DNA of 51,221 bases from Ruminococcaceae bacterium UBA4871 (GCA_002399445.1 DHDR01000020.1:22048-73268), one strand, 5' to 3'; shown: positions 32,519 through 42,272, numbered from the stretch's first letter. The notes: a model not told the origin generated them from the sequence alone. Numbers and translations: made by a program.

Positions 32519-32658
32519 TCCCTGTCACCTCAGATTCACTTTGTTTCCATAACCGTTATTGTTTCATTCCGGAAGCATTTTATACTTTTTCTTTTAGAGA
32601 ATCTGCAGGTGGAAAACCCACTTGTATTCAATTACTGATAAAATTATAAAATAAAAAA

Positions 32659-33795
32659 TCAAGCTAGAATTCTGCCCATACCGATCGTCTGCCGCCGTGC
32701 CAGTGTTCTGCGGTCCAGCACCAGCATATCCGCATATTTCCCCGGTGCCAAGGACCCGCGCATGTGATTTTCCCCAACTTCCCGTGCAGGTGTCAGGCTG
32801 GCTGCGCGCACCGCATCCGGCAGTGGAATACCAAAAGAGACCAGATTCTGCACCTCTTTGAGCAGGTTGGTCGTGGAACCGGCAATGGTCCCGTCCGCAA
32901 GGCATGCCCGCCCATTTTTTACATAAACCGTTTGTCCGCCCAACTCTGAAACACCGTCAGGCTGTCCGGCTGCACGCATACTGTCACTGATTATGCAGAT
33001 TCGCTCCGGCCCAAGCTGGCGGAAAACCGTGCGGAGCACCGCCGGATGGACATGGAAACCATCACATATCAGTTCTGCCGTTACCCGCTTGCTGTCAAAA
33101 ACGGCACCTACTACACCCGGCGCTCGCTGCTGCAGCCCCGGCATTGCATTAAACAGGTGTGTTACATGTGTAATTCCCCACTGAAATGCAGACATTGCGC
33201 TATGGTAATCCGCTTCTGTATGAGCAATACTGACGGTACACAATTTCTTTGCGCCTTCGATAAAAGCATGGGCATTTGGCCGTTCCGGCGCGATATCCAC
33301 CATCTTGATGGTTTTGCCGCTTTCTTCCCAATAGGAAAGGAACTGCTGAAAATTCAGTTCCTGCACACATTCCTTTTTCTGTGAACCGCATCTGTGCGGA
33401 TTGATATAGGGACCCTCCATATTCACGCCCAGCACAGCTGCACCGGCTTCCTTTTCCGGATGCTTCATCACATTCCGAACTTCTCGCAGGGCTGCACGGA
33501 TGGTTTCGTCGCTGACCGTCATGGTCGTGGGACAAAACGAGGTAACCCCGCACTTTGGCAGGTAAGACGACATTTTCCAAATTGCCTCTGGGACCGCATC
33601 ACAGGTGTCTGCACCTGCGCAACCATGAATGTGAATATCCACAAAGCCGGGCAGTAAAAGGCATCCTGACAAGTCAGTTACTTGTTCATCCTGTAAATTC
33701 TGTCCAATTTCTGCGATATACGCTCCTTCTGTCCGCAAATCAGCATGTATCAGATGAAATTGACCATCTAGGAGTTCTGCATTTTTGTATAGCAT
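32659..33795 (-). CDS. nagA: N-acetylglucosamine-6-phosphate deacetylase
   Basis: 378 residues, ATG at 33795 with GAGGT upstream. It deacetylates GlcNAc-6-phosphate, a step in amino sugar and cell-wall recycling. Amidohydrolase features: VDIHIHG (metal HxH), NMEGPYINPH, AHTEADYHSA, THLFNAM, and the catalytic Asp in ISDSMRAAG. Length is normal. No nagB or sugar transporter gene is next to it, so the pathway is dispersed. It has a plausible promoter of its own. Confidence 0.94.
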   Translation of the reverse strand: MLYKNAELLDGQFHLIHADLRTEGAYIAEIGQNLQDEQVTDLSGCLLLPGFVDIHIHGCAGADTCDAVPEAIWKMSSYLPKCGVTSFCPTTMTVSDETIRAALREVRNVMKHPEKEAGAAVLGVNMEGPYINPHRCGSQKKECVQELNFQQFLSYWEESGKTIKMVDIAPERPNAHAFIEGAKKLCTVSIAHTEADYHSAMSAFQWGITHVTHLFNAMPGLQQRAPGVVGAVFDSKRVTAELICDGFHVHPAVLRTVFRQLGPERICIISDSMRAAGQPDGVSELGGQTVYVKNGRACLADGTIAGSTTNLLKEVQNLVSFGIPLPDAVRAASLTPAREVGENHMRGSLAPGKYADMLVLDRRTLARRQTIGMGRILA

Positions 33796-33861
33796 TTTGT
33801 ACCTCGCTGACTATCAAGATTCTTTCCTGATTCAATCAATATTTCCAAAAGATATGACATC

Positions 33862-33890
33862 AGTCTACACCGGAGTTTAATAAAAATCAA
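33862..33890 (-). promoter_or_regulatory. nagA promoter
   Basis: On the - strand, TTGATT (33885-33890), 17 bases, TAGACT (33862-33867), about 70 bases before the start. Confidence 0.45.
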
Positions 33891-33947
33891 GGAATGAAGA
33901 AGAGATCCGCAAATGAAAAAATTTTGTCAAAAAGCTGTTCCAGAATC

Positions 33948-33977
33948 TTGACTTTCCCTTTTTTAATGCTGTACTAT
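33948..33977 (+). promoter_or_regulatory. promoter of the MATE transporter gene, followed by a long leader
   Basis: TTGACT (33948-33953), 18 bases, TACTAT (33972-33977). Transcription would begin near 33984, giving a leader of about 205 bases before the coding region. The leader has a small hairpin (AAAGG...CCTTT, about 34111-34133); I match it to no known riboswitch. Confidence 0.6.
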
Positions 33978-34190
33978 TAACTTTTGTAGGGATCGTACTC
34001 CAATGCACGGAACAATACATCAGATTTTTTTAGAGAAAATTCATTTTCATCTCACTTACTTCCGTACCAAAATGAAACATTACAAGATAAATTTTCTAAT
34101 GATTGAGCCAAAGGTAGACAGCTTAGCCTTTGAGTTAGAATTGCAAAAATATCGTCAGTTTAGCGTCCAATTTGAAATGGAGGTTTCGCA

Positions 34191-35561
34191 TTGACCAAGG
34201 ATCTGACCCACGGCAGCCCCGCAAAGCTTATCATTTTCTTTACGATCCCACTTTTGATTGGCAACATCTTTCAACAATTTTACAGTATGGCTGACACATT
34301 GATTGTGGGACGGACATTAGGTGTTAACTCCCTTGCCGCAGTTGGATGCACCGGTGGAATCAGCTTTTTAATCCTCGGATTCGCACAAGGTGTGACGGCC
34401 GGCCTCTCTATTATTACTGCTCAACGCTTTGGTGCAGAGGATAATGACGGTGTCAGGCGCAGTTTTACCACCAGCATTGTAATTTCCGCTTTTATTACAA
34501 TCATCCTGACCGCTGTCAGCGTGCCGCTCACACATACCATCCTGCATTGGCTGGATACCCCGGCAGAAATTGAGGAACAGGCCTATCAATATATTGTTGT
34601 CATTCTGGTTGGTATTTTTGCCTCTATCCTGTTCAATCTCCTATCCAACATTATTCGTGCGCTGGGCGACAGCCGCACCCCGCTTTACTTTTTAATAATT
34701 GCCTGTGTCATCAACATTGGGCTTGATTTTCTGTGCATCCTGAGTTTTCACATGGGAGTTGCCGGTGCAGGTTACGCAACTGTGCTGGCACAGCTCATTT
34801 CCTGTGTCTGCTGCTTTGCATTCATTGCAAAAAAGCTCCCCATCCTGCATTTACACCGGCAGGACTGGAAAATCACCAGACAGGATTTGACCTCCCACAT
34901 GCGGATTGCTTTCCCTATGGGCTTTCAGAGCAGTATCATTGCCATGGGTACGCTTATTTTACAGACTGCACTCAATGGGCTTGGGGCAACTGCTGTAGCT
35001 TCTTATACTGCTGCCAGCAAAGTCGATCAGCTGGCTGTCATGGGGCTGATGTCCTTCGGCATGACTATGGCAACCTTCACTGCTCAGAATTATGGTGCTG
35101 GAAAAATCAGCCGCATCCGCAAGGGCGTAAAACAGTGCCTGCTGATTTCTATTATTCTCAGTGTTGTGATGACCTTTGTCAATATTGTCTTTGGCAAATA
35201 TTTAGTGCGCCTGTTTGTGGGAAACACCGAAAATGTCATCAACCTTGCACAGGTCTATCTGATCATCAATAGCAGCTGCTATTTTATTCTGGCTGTTCTG
35301 TTTGTCATCCGCTATACGCTGCAGGGACTAGGCAAAAGTTTTGTACCAACTTTTGCCGGCATTATGGAACTGGTAATGCGCACTGTGGCAGCACTAGTTC
35401 TGGTTGCGCCGTTTGGTTTTGCCGGCGCCTCCGCCTCTAACCCGCTTGCATGGATTGGAAGCGCTGTACCGCTGTGTATCGCTTATGTTCATACCATGCG
35501 CCGGATGCCCAAGGAAGATTGTCCACCGCAGACAACGCCGGAAGGGATCTCGGCGCCGTAA
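34191..35561 (+). CDS. MATE family multidrug/metabolite efflux protein
   Basis: 456 residues from a TTG at 34191, with GGAGG 7 bases upstream. Twelve membrane helices are expected. The N-terminal helix contains the MATE pattern IPLLIGNIFQQFYSMADTLIVGRTLG and AAVGCTGGI, and the second half repeats it around AVASYTAASKVDQLAVMGLMSFGMTMATFTAQNYGAGK (only landmarks given). MATE proteins expel cationic compounds using H+ or Na+. The protein belongs to the DinF/NorM-like bacterial branch; its substrate is unknown. It has its own promoter and a terminator shared with argH. Confidence 0.93.
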   Translation: MTKDLTHGSPAKLIIFFTIPLLIGNIFQQFYSMADTLIVGRTLGVNSLAAVGCTGGISFLILGFAQGVTAGLSIITAQRFGAEDNDGVRRSFTTSIVISAFITIILTAVSVPLTHTILHWLDTPAEIEEQAYQYIVVILVGIFASILFNLLSNIIRALGDSRTPLYFLIIACVINIGLDFLCILSFHMGVAGAGYATVLAQLISCVCCFAFIAKKLPILHLHRQDWKITRQDLTSHMRIAFPMGFQSSIIAMGTLILQTALNGLGATAVASYTAASKVDQLAVMGLMSFGMTMATFTAQNYGAGKISRIRKGVKQCLLISIILSVVMTFVNIVFGKYLVRLFVGNTENVINLAQVYLIINSSCYFILAVLFVIRYTLQGLGKSFVPTFAGIMELVMRTVAALVLVAPFGFAGASASNPLAWIGSAVPLCIAYVHTMRRMPKEDCPPQTTPEGISAP

Positions 35562-35577
35562 AACGCTTTAAATGGAT

Positions 35578-35614
35578 AAAAACGTCAGGCAATGTAAAAG
35601 CCTGACGTTTTTTT
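35578..35614. terminator. bidirectional terminator between the MATE gene and argH
   Basis: A 13-bp stem (AAAAACGTCAGGC/GCCTGACGTTTTT) with a 9-base loop, overlapping the argH stop. Confidence 0.92.
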
Positions 35615-36998
35615 ATGATACCGTTTTCTTCAGATATTCTTTCGCTTCCGCAATTTCCTTTTCCATTGCCTGATGCCCCGGTGCACCAATCGTATTGCGT
35701 TTTTCCACGCAGGTAGTCAGGCTGATTGCCTCATAAATATCCTTTTGAAAGGCTGGGCTGAACTGCTGAAACTCCTCAAGTGTAAGGTCATCCAGTGCCT
35801 TTCCCTGTTCAATCCCATACAAAACCAGCCTCCCGACAATACCATGAGCATCACGGAAAGGAATCCCATGGTTGACAAGGTAATCCGCTGCATCCGTTGC
35901 ATTGGTAAACCCGCGTTTTGCACTTTCCTCCATGCGCGGCTTGTTAAAATGCATGGTATTCAGCATACCGCTGAACAGCCGGACGCAGCCTTTGACCGTA
36001 TCAATCGCATCAAACGGCAGTTCCTTATCCTCCTGCATATCTTTATCATATGCCAAGGGAATCCCTTTCATGGTGGTCAGCATAGACACCAGCGCACCAT
36101 AGACACGACCGGTTTTACCACGTACCAGTTCTGCAATATCCGGATTCTTTTTCTGCGGCATAATGCTGCTGCCGGTGCTGTAGCCATCATCAATCTCTAC
36201 AAAGCGATACTCGTTGGAATTCCAAAGAATGACTTCCTCTGCAAAGCGGCTCAGATGCATCATAATAACCGACAAGGCAGACAGCAGCTCAATCACATAG
36301 TCCCGGTCCGAAACAGAATCCATGCTATTGCGTGTCGGCCCGTCAAAGCCGAGCAGTTCTGCCGTATAGGTACGGTCCAATGGATAGGTGGTGCCAGCCA
36401 GGGCGCCGCTGCCCAGAGGACATAAATTGAGCCGGCGGCGAATATCAGAAAGCCTGCTCCGGTCGCGGCGAAACATCTCAAAATAAGCTCCGAGATGATG
36501 AGCCAGCGTAGTCGGCTGTGCTTTCTGCAGATGGGTAAATCCCGGCATAAATGTATCAATATTGATTTCCATCTGTTTGAGCAGGACCTGCAGCAGTTCT
36601 TTCAGTTCCTCATCGATTGCCCCAATTTCATCGCGTACATAAAGCTTCATGTCCAAGGCAACCTGATCGTTGCGGCTTCGGCCGGTATGCAGTTTTTTCC
36701 CTGCATCCCCGACCCTTTCAATCAAATTTGCCTCCACAAAGCTGTGCACATCTTCATATTGGCCGGTAATCTCCAACTTGCCGCTTTCTGTATCTTCCAA
36801 AATGCTTTTTAAACCACGCAAAATTGCATCCCGTTCATCAGATGTCAAAATCCCCTGCTTCGCCAGCATTTTTACATGTGCACTGCTTCCGGCAATATCC
36901 TGCGGCAGCAGTCTCTGATCAAAGGAGATGGATGCGTTAAAGGCATATGCCAACTTGTCTGTCTGTTTGGTAAATCTTCCACCCCATAACTGTGCCAT
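35613..36998 (-). CDS. argH: argininosuccinate lyase
   Basis: 461 residues from the ATG at 36998 (GGGG a few bases upstream), giving the standard N-terminus MAQLWGGRFTK; an open extension to 37040 was discarded. It splits argininosuccinate into arginine and fumarate. The fumarase-superfamily signature GSSIMPQKKNPDIAEL is intact near residue 280, and the substrate segments HTGRSRNDQVALDMKLY and TPGFTHLQKAQPTT-type region (FMPGFTHLQKAQPTT) are present. argG is not adjacent, so the gene stands alone. I could not fix an ARG box. Confidence 0.97.
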   Translation of the reverse strand: MAQLWGGRFTKQTDKLAYAFNASISFDQRLLPQDIAGSSAHVKMLAKQGILTSDERDAILRGLKSILEDTESGKLEITGQYEDVHSFVEANLIERVGDAGKKLHTGRSRNDQVALDMKLYVRDEIGAIDEELKELLQVLLKQMEINIDTFMPGFTHLQKAQPTTLAHHLGAYFEMFRRDRSRLSDIRRRLNLCPLGSGALAGTTYPLDRTYTAELLGFDGPTRNSMDSVSDRDYVIELLSALSVIMMHLSRFAEEVILWNSNEYRFVEIDDGYSTGSSIMPQKKNPDIAELVRGKTGRVYGALVSMLTTMKGIPLAYDKDMQEDKELPFDAIDTVKGCVRLFSGMLNTMHFNKPRMEESAKRGFTNATDAADYLVNHGIPFRDAHGIVGRLVLYGIEQGKALDDLTLEEFQQFSPAFQKDIYEAISLTTCVEKRNTIGAPGHQAMEKEIAEAKEYLKKTVS

Positions 36999-37164
36999 CG
37001 TTTTCCCCACTTTCCTGCATATTGATGAATATTCTTGCAACTGCCGCTTGAGTATACATCAATTTCGACAGCTTTTTGTATTTTTATACTTTTCAGTTTA
37101 GCATATTTCTTACGGAATTGCAATCGTCCGGGCATCTTTTCGCAATCAAATGCATTGTACCAAA

Positions 37165-37213
37165 GAAGAAGCTGCCGATTCCTCTGCTTCAGCAGAGTAC
37201 CGGCAGCTTCTTC
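37165..37213 (-). terminator. terminator of the ABC operon upstream of argH
   Basis: A strong two-part hairpin: outer GAAGAAGCTGCCG (37165-37177, 37201-37213), inner CTCTGC/GCAGAG. It separates the ABC operon from argH. The rest of 37041-37262 holds a poorly defined argH promoter and nothing else I can support. Confidence 0.85.
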
Positions 37214-37262
37214 ACTCTTTTTCAACAGTCTTTTGAAAAGCGGTTGAAAACTTTCTGACCAT

Positions 37263-38813
37263 TCACTTCACCGCTTTTGCTGCTGTTAACAGCGCTTGCA
37301 AATCCGAACGGTTAATCAAACCGCAGGTCACACCATCTGCTGTTGCCAAACAGCGCCGATCACTGGATTTATAGAACTGATAGACATGATGCACTTTCGC
37401 ATCAAACCCTGTCAGTGTCAGCGTTACCTCCGGAGTGCCGGAAGGTTTCACACTGCTGTTCTCCAATATTTTTAGATTCGTTGCCTGCGTGAAGAACTGT
37501 GAGAATGTATCTTCCTTAGTGATTTTTTTGCCGTTAAGTGCTGTAGCGTAATTGTAAGAAGGCACATCCTCTGTTGAGGAATTTTCATTCTTTGTGCGCG
37601 TAACTGCCATGTTGCAATTCAAACCATCCCCTTGCAGAAGCACATTGGCAATGTCCGTTTGTGTATTCACCAGCAGCTCCTTACGCTGAAAATCAAAAGC
37701 CTTTTGTGTAAGCCAAGGCAGATTACTGCTGGAAACCAAATAAATGGCCCGTCCGCCCTGCAGCATGACAGAATACTCCGTTTCAGAACGATTGCTTTCC
37801 TCATCCTCAGAACTATCACTGCTGTCCTGATTGTCGCTTTCCGAAGACGTACTGACGATTTTCTGGGAACCGACCAGCAGCGTTCCCGTTCCGGTTGTGG
37901 CCGTATAGGTCAGCTTCGCAGAGGGACTGGCAAGTCCAAATTGTTTCAATTGCGCGGCTGTCGGATTCATTGCCTCAACACTGGACCCGCTGACGGAGGA
38001 AATTGAGCTGGCCAATGTGTTGATGACATCATTGTCTGCCGGACGGCCGTTTACGAACCAGTTCGTGCCGGAACATGTCAAATCGGCTGTCCCTGTCTGA
38101 TTCTGAATATTAATTTTCCGAAATACCTCCGCCGCAGAAGAACTGTTGGAAGAAGTGCCGGAAATGGTGAGTACCTGTGTGGAAACATAAGCATCCTTCC
38201 CTTTTAACAGCGCATCTGCAATTGTTGCTGTATAAATACTGGAATTTCCCGCAAGTTTAATGTACCGTGCAGAGGAATCAAGCGGAGTAGGCTTCCCAAT
38301 CTGCAGCACAATTTTTGTCCCATCTGTGAATGTACTGGTAACGGTTGCTTCCGGATTCTGCAGTCCATAATCGGAAAGCGTTTCCGCTGCACCGATATTT
38401 TTCAGAGCAGAAAGATTATAACCATCCTGTGCCGCCGTGCTGATAGCATCGGCATTAGCCGCAACGCCGGAAAGCTCCTGAACTTTAAAAACTGTTTTGG
38501 CCGCTGCAGCAGAAGATGTAGAGCGGCTGCCAGCAGATGCAGATGACGACGCGGCCTTTGCGGAAGCAGCCGCTTCAGAAGCAGCCTTAGCAGTAGCTTC
38601 TCTGTCCGGTACAATCGTGTAAGTATCTACCGTATTTTTTACCGTCATACGAACCAGATCACTGTCTTTATGATTATAAAGAGAAGTCGTCTGCAGACTG
38701 GATCCGGAGGAACTGCTTGTCTTGGAAGAAGTCGAGTGAAGCGCAAGCAAAATGGCCGCCAGCCCAGCTACACAAAGCAGCAGAACGACAAATATCCGTT
38801 TTGCGTGTTTCAT
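37263..38813 (-). CDS. DUF4340-type extracellular protein of the Gld-like ABC operon
   Basis: 516 residues from the ATG at 38813 (AGGAGG 8 bases upstream). A single N-terminal membrane helix (about 6-25, FVVLLLCVAGLAAILLAL) and a large, Ser/Ala-rich extracellular part, including an alanine/serine tract (about 75-105). The repeating pattern around GLQNPEATVTSTFTDGTKIVLQIGKPTPLDSSARYI and later FGLASPSAKLTYT is that of DUF4340. Its start overlaps the stop of the GldG-like gene by one base, so it is part of the complex. Family function is unknown; it probably forms an extracellular sheath or partner for the transporter. Confidence 0.85.
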   Translation of the reverse strand: MKHAKRIFVVLLLCVAGLAAILLALHSTSSKTSSSSGSSLQTTSLYNHKDSDLVRMTVKNTVDTYTIVPDREATAKAASEAAASAKAASSSASAGSRSTSSAAAAKTVFKVQELSGVAANADAISTAAQDGYNLSALKNIGAAETLSDYGLQNPEATVTSTFTDGTKIVLQIGKPTPLDSSARYIKLAGNSSIYTATIADALLKGKDAYVSTQVLTISGTSSNSSSAAEVFRKINIQNQTGTADLTCSGTNWFVNGRPADNDVINTLASSISSVSGSSVEAMNPTAAQLKQFGLASPSAKLTYTATTGTGTLLVGSQKIVSTSSESDNQDSSDSSEDEESNRSETEYSVMLQGGRAIYLVSSSNLPWLTQKAFDFQRKELLVNTQTDIANVLLQGDGLNCNMAVTRTKNENSSTEDVPSYNYATALNGKKITKEDTFSQFFTQATNLKILENSSVKPSGTPEVTLTLTGFDAKVHHVYQFYKSSDRRCLATADGVTCGLINRSDLQALLTAAKAVK

Positions 38814-40462
38814 CAGAGCTTCCTCCTCTTTCTGTAGACAACAATACCGACAATAAAGCAGGCAAGCGGCAGAAGGATTGTAAATATGCCAAGCCCTATC
38901 ATGGTACTGCCTGCGCTGGAAAGAGAAATATCCGTTGCATTGGTCTGCACCGGCGTAATGGTTACTGCATTGCTGCCGGTTGTCCCTGTCATATATTTGG
39001 CAAGGTCTGCACTCCAAGTGCCATTACTATAAGTGTTGGCATTAACGATTCCATCTGCAAAGAAGAACGCACTGCCGCATACCGCAACACTTGCATTGGC
39101 CGTTTTATTTCCGGCTTTCACTGTTTTGCGGCCCACGGCAGCCAGCACAGACTCTGCTTTTGTCTTACTGCTGGCAGAAGAATTGCTGTTGTCATCCGGA
39201 CTTACCGTATAGGAAGTATTGCTGGATTTCATCAGCGCACTGGTCGTAATGCCGTTTACAGAGCTGGAAACCGTCATTGTCTGTGCCATTGGTACTAACA
39301 AATTTGTATAAGAAGAATTCTTGTTCAGGGTTATATCATTTCCGGCCTGTGCCAGCAGATAAGCTGGCTGCTCCATAATATACTTGCTGGTATCAGTTTC
39401 CATGGCCACTTTATTTTCCAGTGTAATGCCCCACTCTTTTAGAAAAGCTGCCAGTTTCGGTACTTGAGTCGGATCAAGTACGGCAGTGGAAACAATAAGG
39501 CCGCGGTCATTGGAATTGGACGCAGAGGAAAGAAAGGCGTCCAGTTTTTTAATTTCATCGTCGGTGTAGTCTGTTTTCGGCGCACCAATAAAGATCAGCT
39601 GTGTATGATCCGGAATTTTATCCGTCAGCAAATTGAAGTCTTTGGTTGCAAAATTATTGCTGGAAAACAGTTTTTTAACCGGCGAATTAATCGGTGAAGA
39701 GAACAGCTGCTCCTCATGACCCGTATCAAAGGCAACGACCGGCAAATTGTCGGAATTTGCATTGCTGACACCGGCAGCCAAAGCATCCCCCACTTGTGTG
39801 TAAACCTGCTGGGAACCGGTCTGGCTGTCACTCTGCACATTAAACAAGTCCGTGGATTTCACAACATAAGAGCGCTTTCCCTCCACGACCACATCACCGG
39901 AAGCTAAGTTTTCACTGGAATATTTGGTTGCAAATGTTGGATCTTTGTCCAAGTCTTTATAGGTAACACTGATTTTGCTGTTGCGTTCTGCCATTTTCCC
40001 TGCAATGATACCGACCTGACTATATTTAACATTGTAGGAAGAAAGGATTTCGTTGTTTCGGACCTGTTCCTCTGTTCCCATAATAATGATATTGGTTTGG
40101 TTATTAACACCGTCTATGACTTTTTTGACGGTGTCGCTCAGGGAGTTCATGCCGCCGGTGGTCAAGTCTAAATTCATACTTGGGAATTTTGCACCCAAAG
40201 CAGAAATGACTACATTAATCAGTATCAAAACCACCAGCCCCAGCACGGTAATCGCACTGGCGGCGGCACTGTGACGGAATTTTTGGGAACGGAGCTTTTC
40301 CTTAAGCGGTTTTTTGTTCTTCTTCCGTTCTTCCATCTGGGTATGTATACGGTCTGTCTCGGCTTTTTCCGCCGCCTGTTTTTCTTTATCTTTTACATAC
40401 TCGGATTTTTTCAGTTCTGCTGCTTTTCCGGGTTGTTTGCTGTTCATTTTCTTATCCTCCAT
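38813..40462 (-). CDS. GldG-like auxiliary protein of an ABC-2 transporter
   Basis: 549 residues from the ATG at 40462; the ATG at 40447 has an equally good GGAGG site. A charged, Lys/Glu-rich cytoplasmic N-terminus (1-65) precedes a membrane helix (about 70-92), a large extracellular GldG-like domain (contains ILSSYN, then PVVAFDTGHEEQLF and LIFIGAPKTDYTDDEIKKLDAFL), a Ser/Asn-rich stretch and a C-terminal membrane helix followed by YRKRRKL. This is the known partner in GldFG-type exporters, which in Bacteroidetes is tied to gliding motility. In Clostridia the role is unknown; an envelope export role is likely. Confidence 0.85.
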   Translation of the reverse strand: MEDKKMNSKQPGKAAELKKSEYVKDKEKQAAEKAETDRIHTQMEERKKNKKPLKEKLRSQKFRHSAAASAITVLGLVVLILINVVISALGAKFPSMNLDLTTGGMNSLSDTVKKVIDGVNNQTNIIIMGTEEQVRNNEILSSYNVKYSQVGIIAGKMAERNSKISVTYKDLDKDPTFATKYSSENLASGDVVVEGKRSYVVKSTDLFNVQSDSQTGSQQVYTQVGDALAAGVSNANSDNLPVVAFDTGHEEQLFSSPINSPVKKLFSSNNFATKDFNLLTDKIPDHTQLIFIGAPKTDYTDDEIKKLDAFLSSASNSNDRGLIVSTAVLDPTQVPKLAAFLKEWGITLENKVAMETDTSKYIMEQPAYLLAQAGNDITLNKNSSYTNLLVPMAQTMTVSSSVNGITTSALMKSSNTSYTVSPDDNSNSSASSKTKAESVLAAVGRKTVKAGNKTANASVAVCGSAFFFADGIVNANTYSNGTWSADLAKYMTGTTGSNAVTITPVQTNATDISLSSAGSTMIGLGIFTILLPLACFIVGIVVYRKRRKL

Positions 40463-40477
40463 CCTGCACGCACCTCC

Positions 40478-41182
40478 TCAGTTCCAGCGGCGGCTTTCCA
40501 ACCGCCGGCTGGTTAGAAACAGCATTGCCACCGTGACAGACAAAAAGAACACAACTGAAGAAATATCAAATGTACCGGAAGTAAACTGCTGGTAGCGGGT
40601 GGAAAACGAAATCCATGATACGACCTTGGAAAGCACAGGATTGTTCACCGCACTGGAAACAGAATCAATTACCATTAAGAAAATCGCAATGCCGAGACTC
40701 CCGATTGCCGCAATAACCGGATTTTCTGTTAAAGAAGATACGAAGATTCCAATTGCAGTCATTGCCATACCGAAAAACAATGCACCCAGATATTCGCCAA
40801 AAATCATGCCCCAATTTGGTTTGCCAACAAAAGAAAGCACGACTGCAGGAATAAGCGACATCGTCATGGCAAGTCCATAAATGCTGAACGCTCCGACAAA
40901 TTTTCCTCCGGCAATTCCCATTGTGCTCACTGGCGCCGTCAGCAGTGCCTGGTCGGTCTTGTTCCGACGTTCCTCACTCAGGGTGCGCATGGTCAGTATC
41001 GGAATCACCAGCATACACCACACAAACATATTGCTGTAAACGTAAGAAATATTTGAAGAACTGCCGGAAATCAGTACTTGGGTATAGAAAAATCCAAACA
41101 GTGCCATCAGCACACCGATACAAACGTATGCCACTGGTGAATGAAAATATTGCTTCAGTTCCTTTTTTGCAACCGCACCCAT
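40478..41182 (-). CDS. ABC-2 type transporter permease (GldF-like)
   Basis: 234 residues, six predicted membrane helices. The first segment (KKELKQYFHSPVAYVCIGVLMALFGFFY) and the loop MRTLSEERRNKTDQALLTAPVS are those of ABC-2 permeases of the GldF/NatB type. It follows the ATPase gene by one base and precedes the GldG-like gene by 15 bases. The permease should pair with the ATPase encoded upstream. Substrate unknown. Confidence 0.92.
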   Translation of the reverse strand: MGAVAKKELKQYFHSPVAYVCIGVLMALFGFFYTQVLISGSSSNISYVYSNMFVWCMLVIPILTMRTLSEERRNKTDQALLTAPVSTMGIAGGKFVGAFSIYGLAMTMSLIPAVVLSFVGKPNWGMIFGEYLGALFFGMAMTAIGIFVSSLTENPVIAAIGSLGIAIFLMVIDSVSSAVNNPVLSKVVSWISFSTRYQQFTSGTFDISSVVFFLSVTVAMLFLTSRRLESRRWN

Positions 41183-41183
41183 T

Positions 41184-42272
41184 TCAGGAGTCCTCCTTCA
41201 CACTGGCGTCATTATCGGCTTTCCCATCCTGTTCACGTGCAAGATCCTCATCTGTTTCCGGCACCGTATAACCAACTGCATTGGCCACTGTACTGCGGAC
41301 ATTTTTTGAGTTTCCGCTTTTCCCACTGCGGTCGCCGATTCGGTTATCCACTGTGCCGTTGGTCAGGCGCAGGAAAATATCTTCCAGTGTATTGTGCCGT
41401 CCGGACATAGACAGCAGCGTCCAGTCTTCATTTTTGCACATCTGAAAAACTTCACGGCGTGTATCGCCGCACTCTTTCAGAGAGAACTTCCACACACCCG
41501 GCTCTGCTTCACCCATCAGTTCACTGTCCTCAACATGCGGCAGGTTTTTCAAAGATTCCTGCACTTCCGCTTTCGGAGCTTCAATTTCCACAAGAAGCCG
41601 CTGTGGTTCCACTGTTTCCGCCAGTTCTTCCTGAGTACCGTCTGCAACAACCTTGCCGTTATTGATAATGATAATCCGCCCGCAGGTGACTTCAATTTCC
41701 TGCAAAATATGGGAAGAAAGAATGACGGTATGGGTTTTACCCAGTGTTTTGATCAAGTTCCGAATTTCAATAATCTGTTTCGGATCCAGCCCGACAGTCG
41801 GTTCATCCAGTATCAGCACCGGTGGGTCACCCAGCAGTGCCTGCGCCAGACCGACACGCTGCCGGTAACCTTTGGAGAGGTTGCCGATCAAGCGCGTGTA
41901 GACTTGGTCAATGCCTGTCCGGCGGCAGATTTGACCAATATGTTCTTTTTTGGATTTCTGCACTTTTTTCAGGTCAAACAAAAAGCCAAGATACTCCTCA
42001 ACCGTCATGTCCATGTAAAGCGGAGGCAGCTCCGGCAGGTAACCGATGTTTCTCTTTGCCTCGTCTGCATCGTCCAAAATGTCATGACCTTCCACATTCA
42101 CCGTTCCGCTGGTCGCGGAAAGATAACCTGTGATGATATTCATAGTCGTGGATTTGCCTGCGCCGTTTGGTCCGAGAAAACCTACAACGCCGCTGCCCTC
42201 CACCGAAAAATTTACATCCACAAGGGCTGTGTTCGGCCCATAGCGCTTTGTGAGATGACTGACTTCAATCAT
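41184..42272 (-). CDS. ABC transporter ATP-binding protein (GldA-like)
   Basis: 362 residues, ATG at 42272 with AAAGGAG upstream. Walker A GPNGAGKSTT at residues 33-42, the Q-loop, the signature LSKGYRQRVGLAQAL, Walker B ILDEPTVGLDP and switch His in SSHILQEIE all appear. The C-terminal 60 residues after about 300 are an acidic, Asp/Glu/Asn-rich tail with no clear family, which is unusual for this subunit. It is the first gene of a four-gene operon (ATPase, permease, GldG-like, DUF4340) read on the - strand. Substrate unknown. Confidence 0.95.
   Translation of the reverse strand: MIEVSHLTKRYGPNTALVDVNFSVEGSGVVGFLGPNGAGKSTTMNIITGYLSATSGTVNVEGHDILDDADEAKRNIGYLPELPPLYMDMTVEEYLGFLFDLKKVQKSKKEHIGQICRRTGIDQVYTRLIGNLSKGYRQRVGLAQALLGDPPVLILDEPTVGLDPKQIIEIRNLIKTLGKTHTVILSSHILQEIEVTCGRIIIINNGKVVADGTQEELAETVEPQRLLVEIEAPKAEVQESLKNLPHVEDSELMGEAEPGVWKFSLKECGDTRREVFQMCKNEDWTLLSMSGRHNTLEDIFLRLTNGTVDNRIGDRSGKSGNSKNVRSTVANAVGYTVPETDEDLAREQDGKADNDASVKEDS

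Noticed and set aside
34003..34194. A 63-codon frame in the leader of the MATE gene
   Set aside because: It has no good ribosome binding site, unusual composition, and overlaps the MATE start; it is more likely leader RNA.
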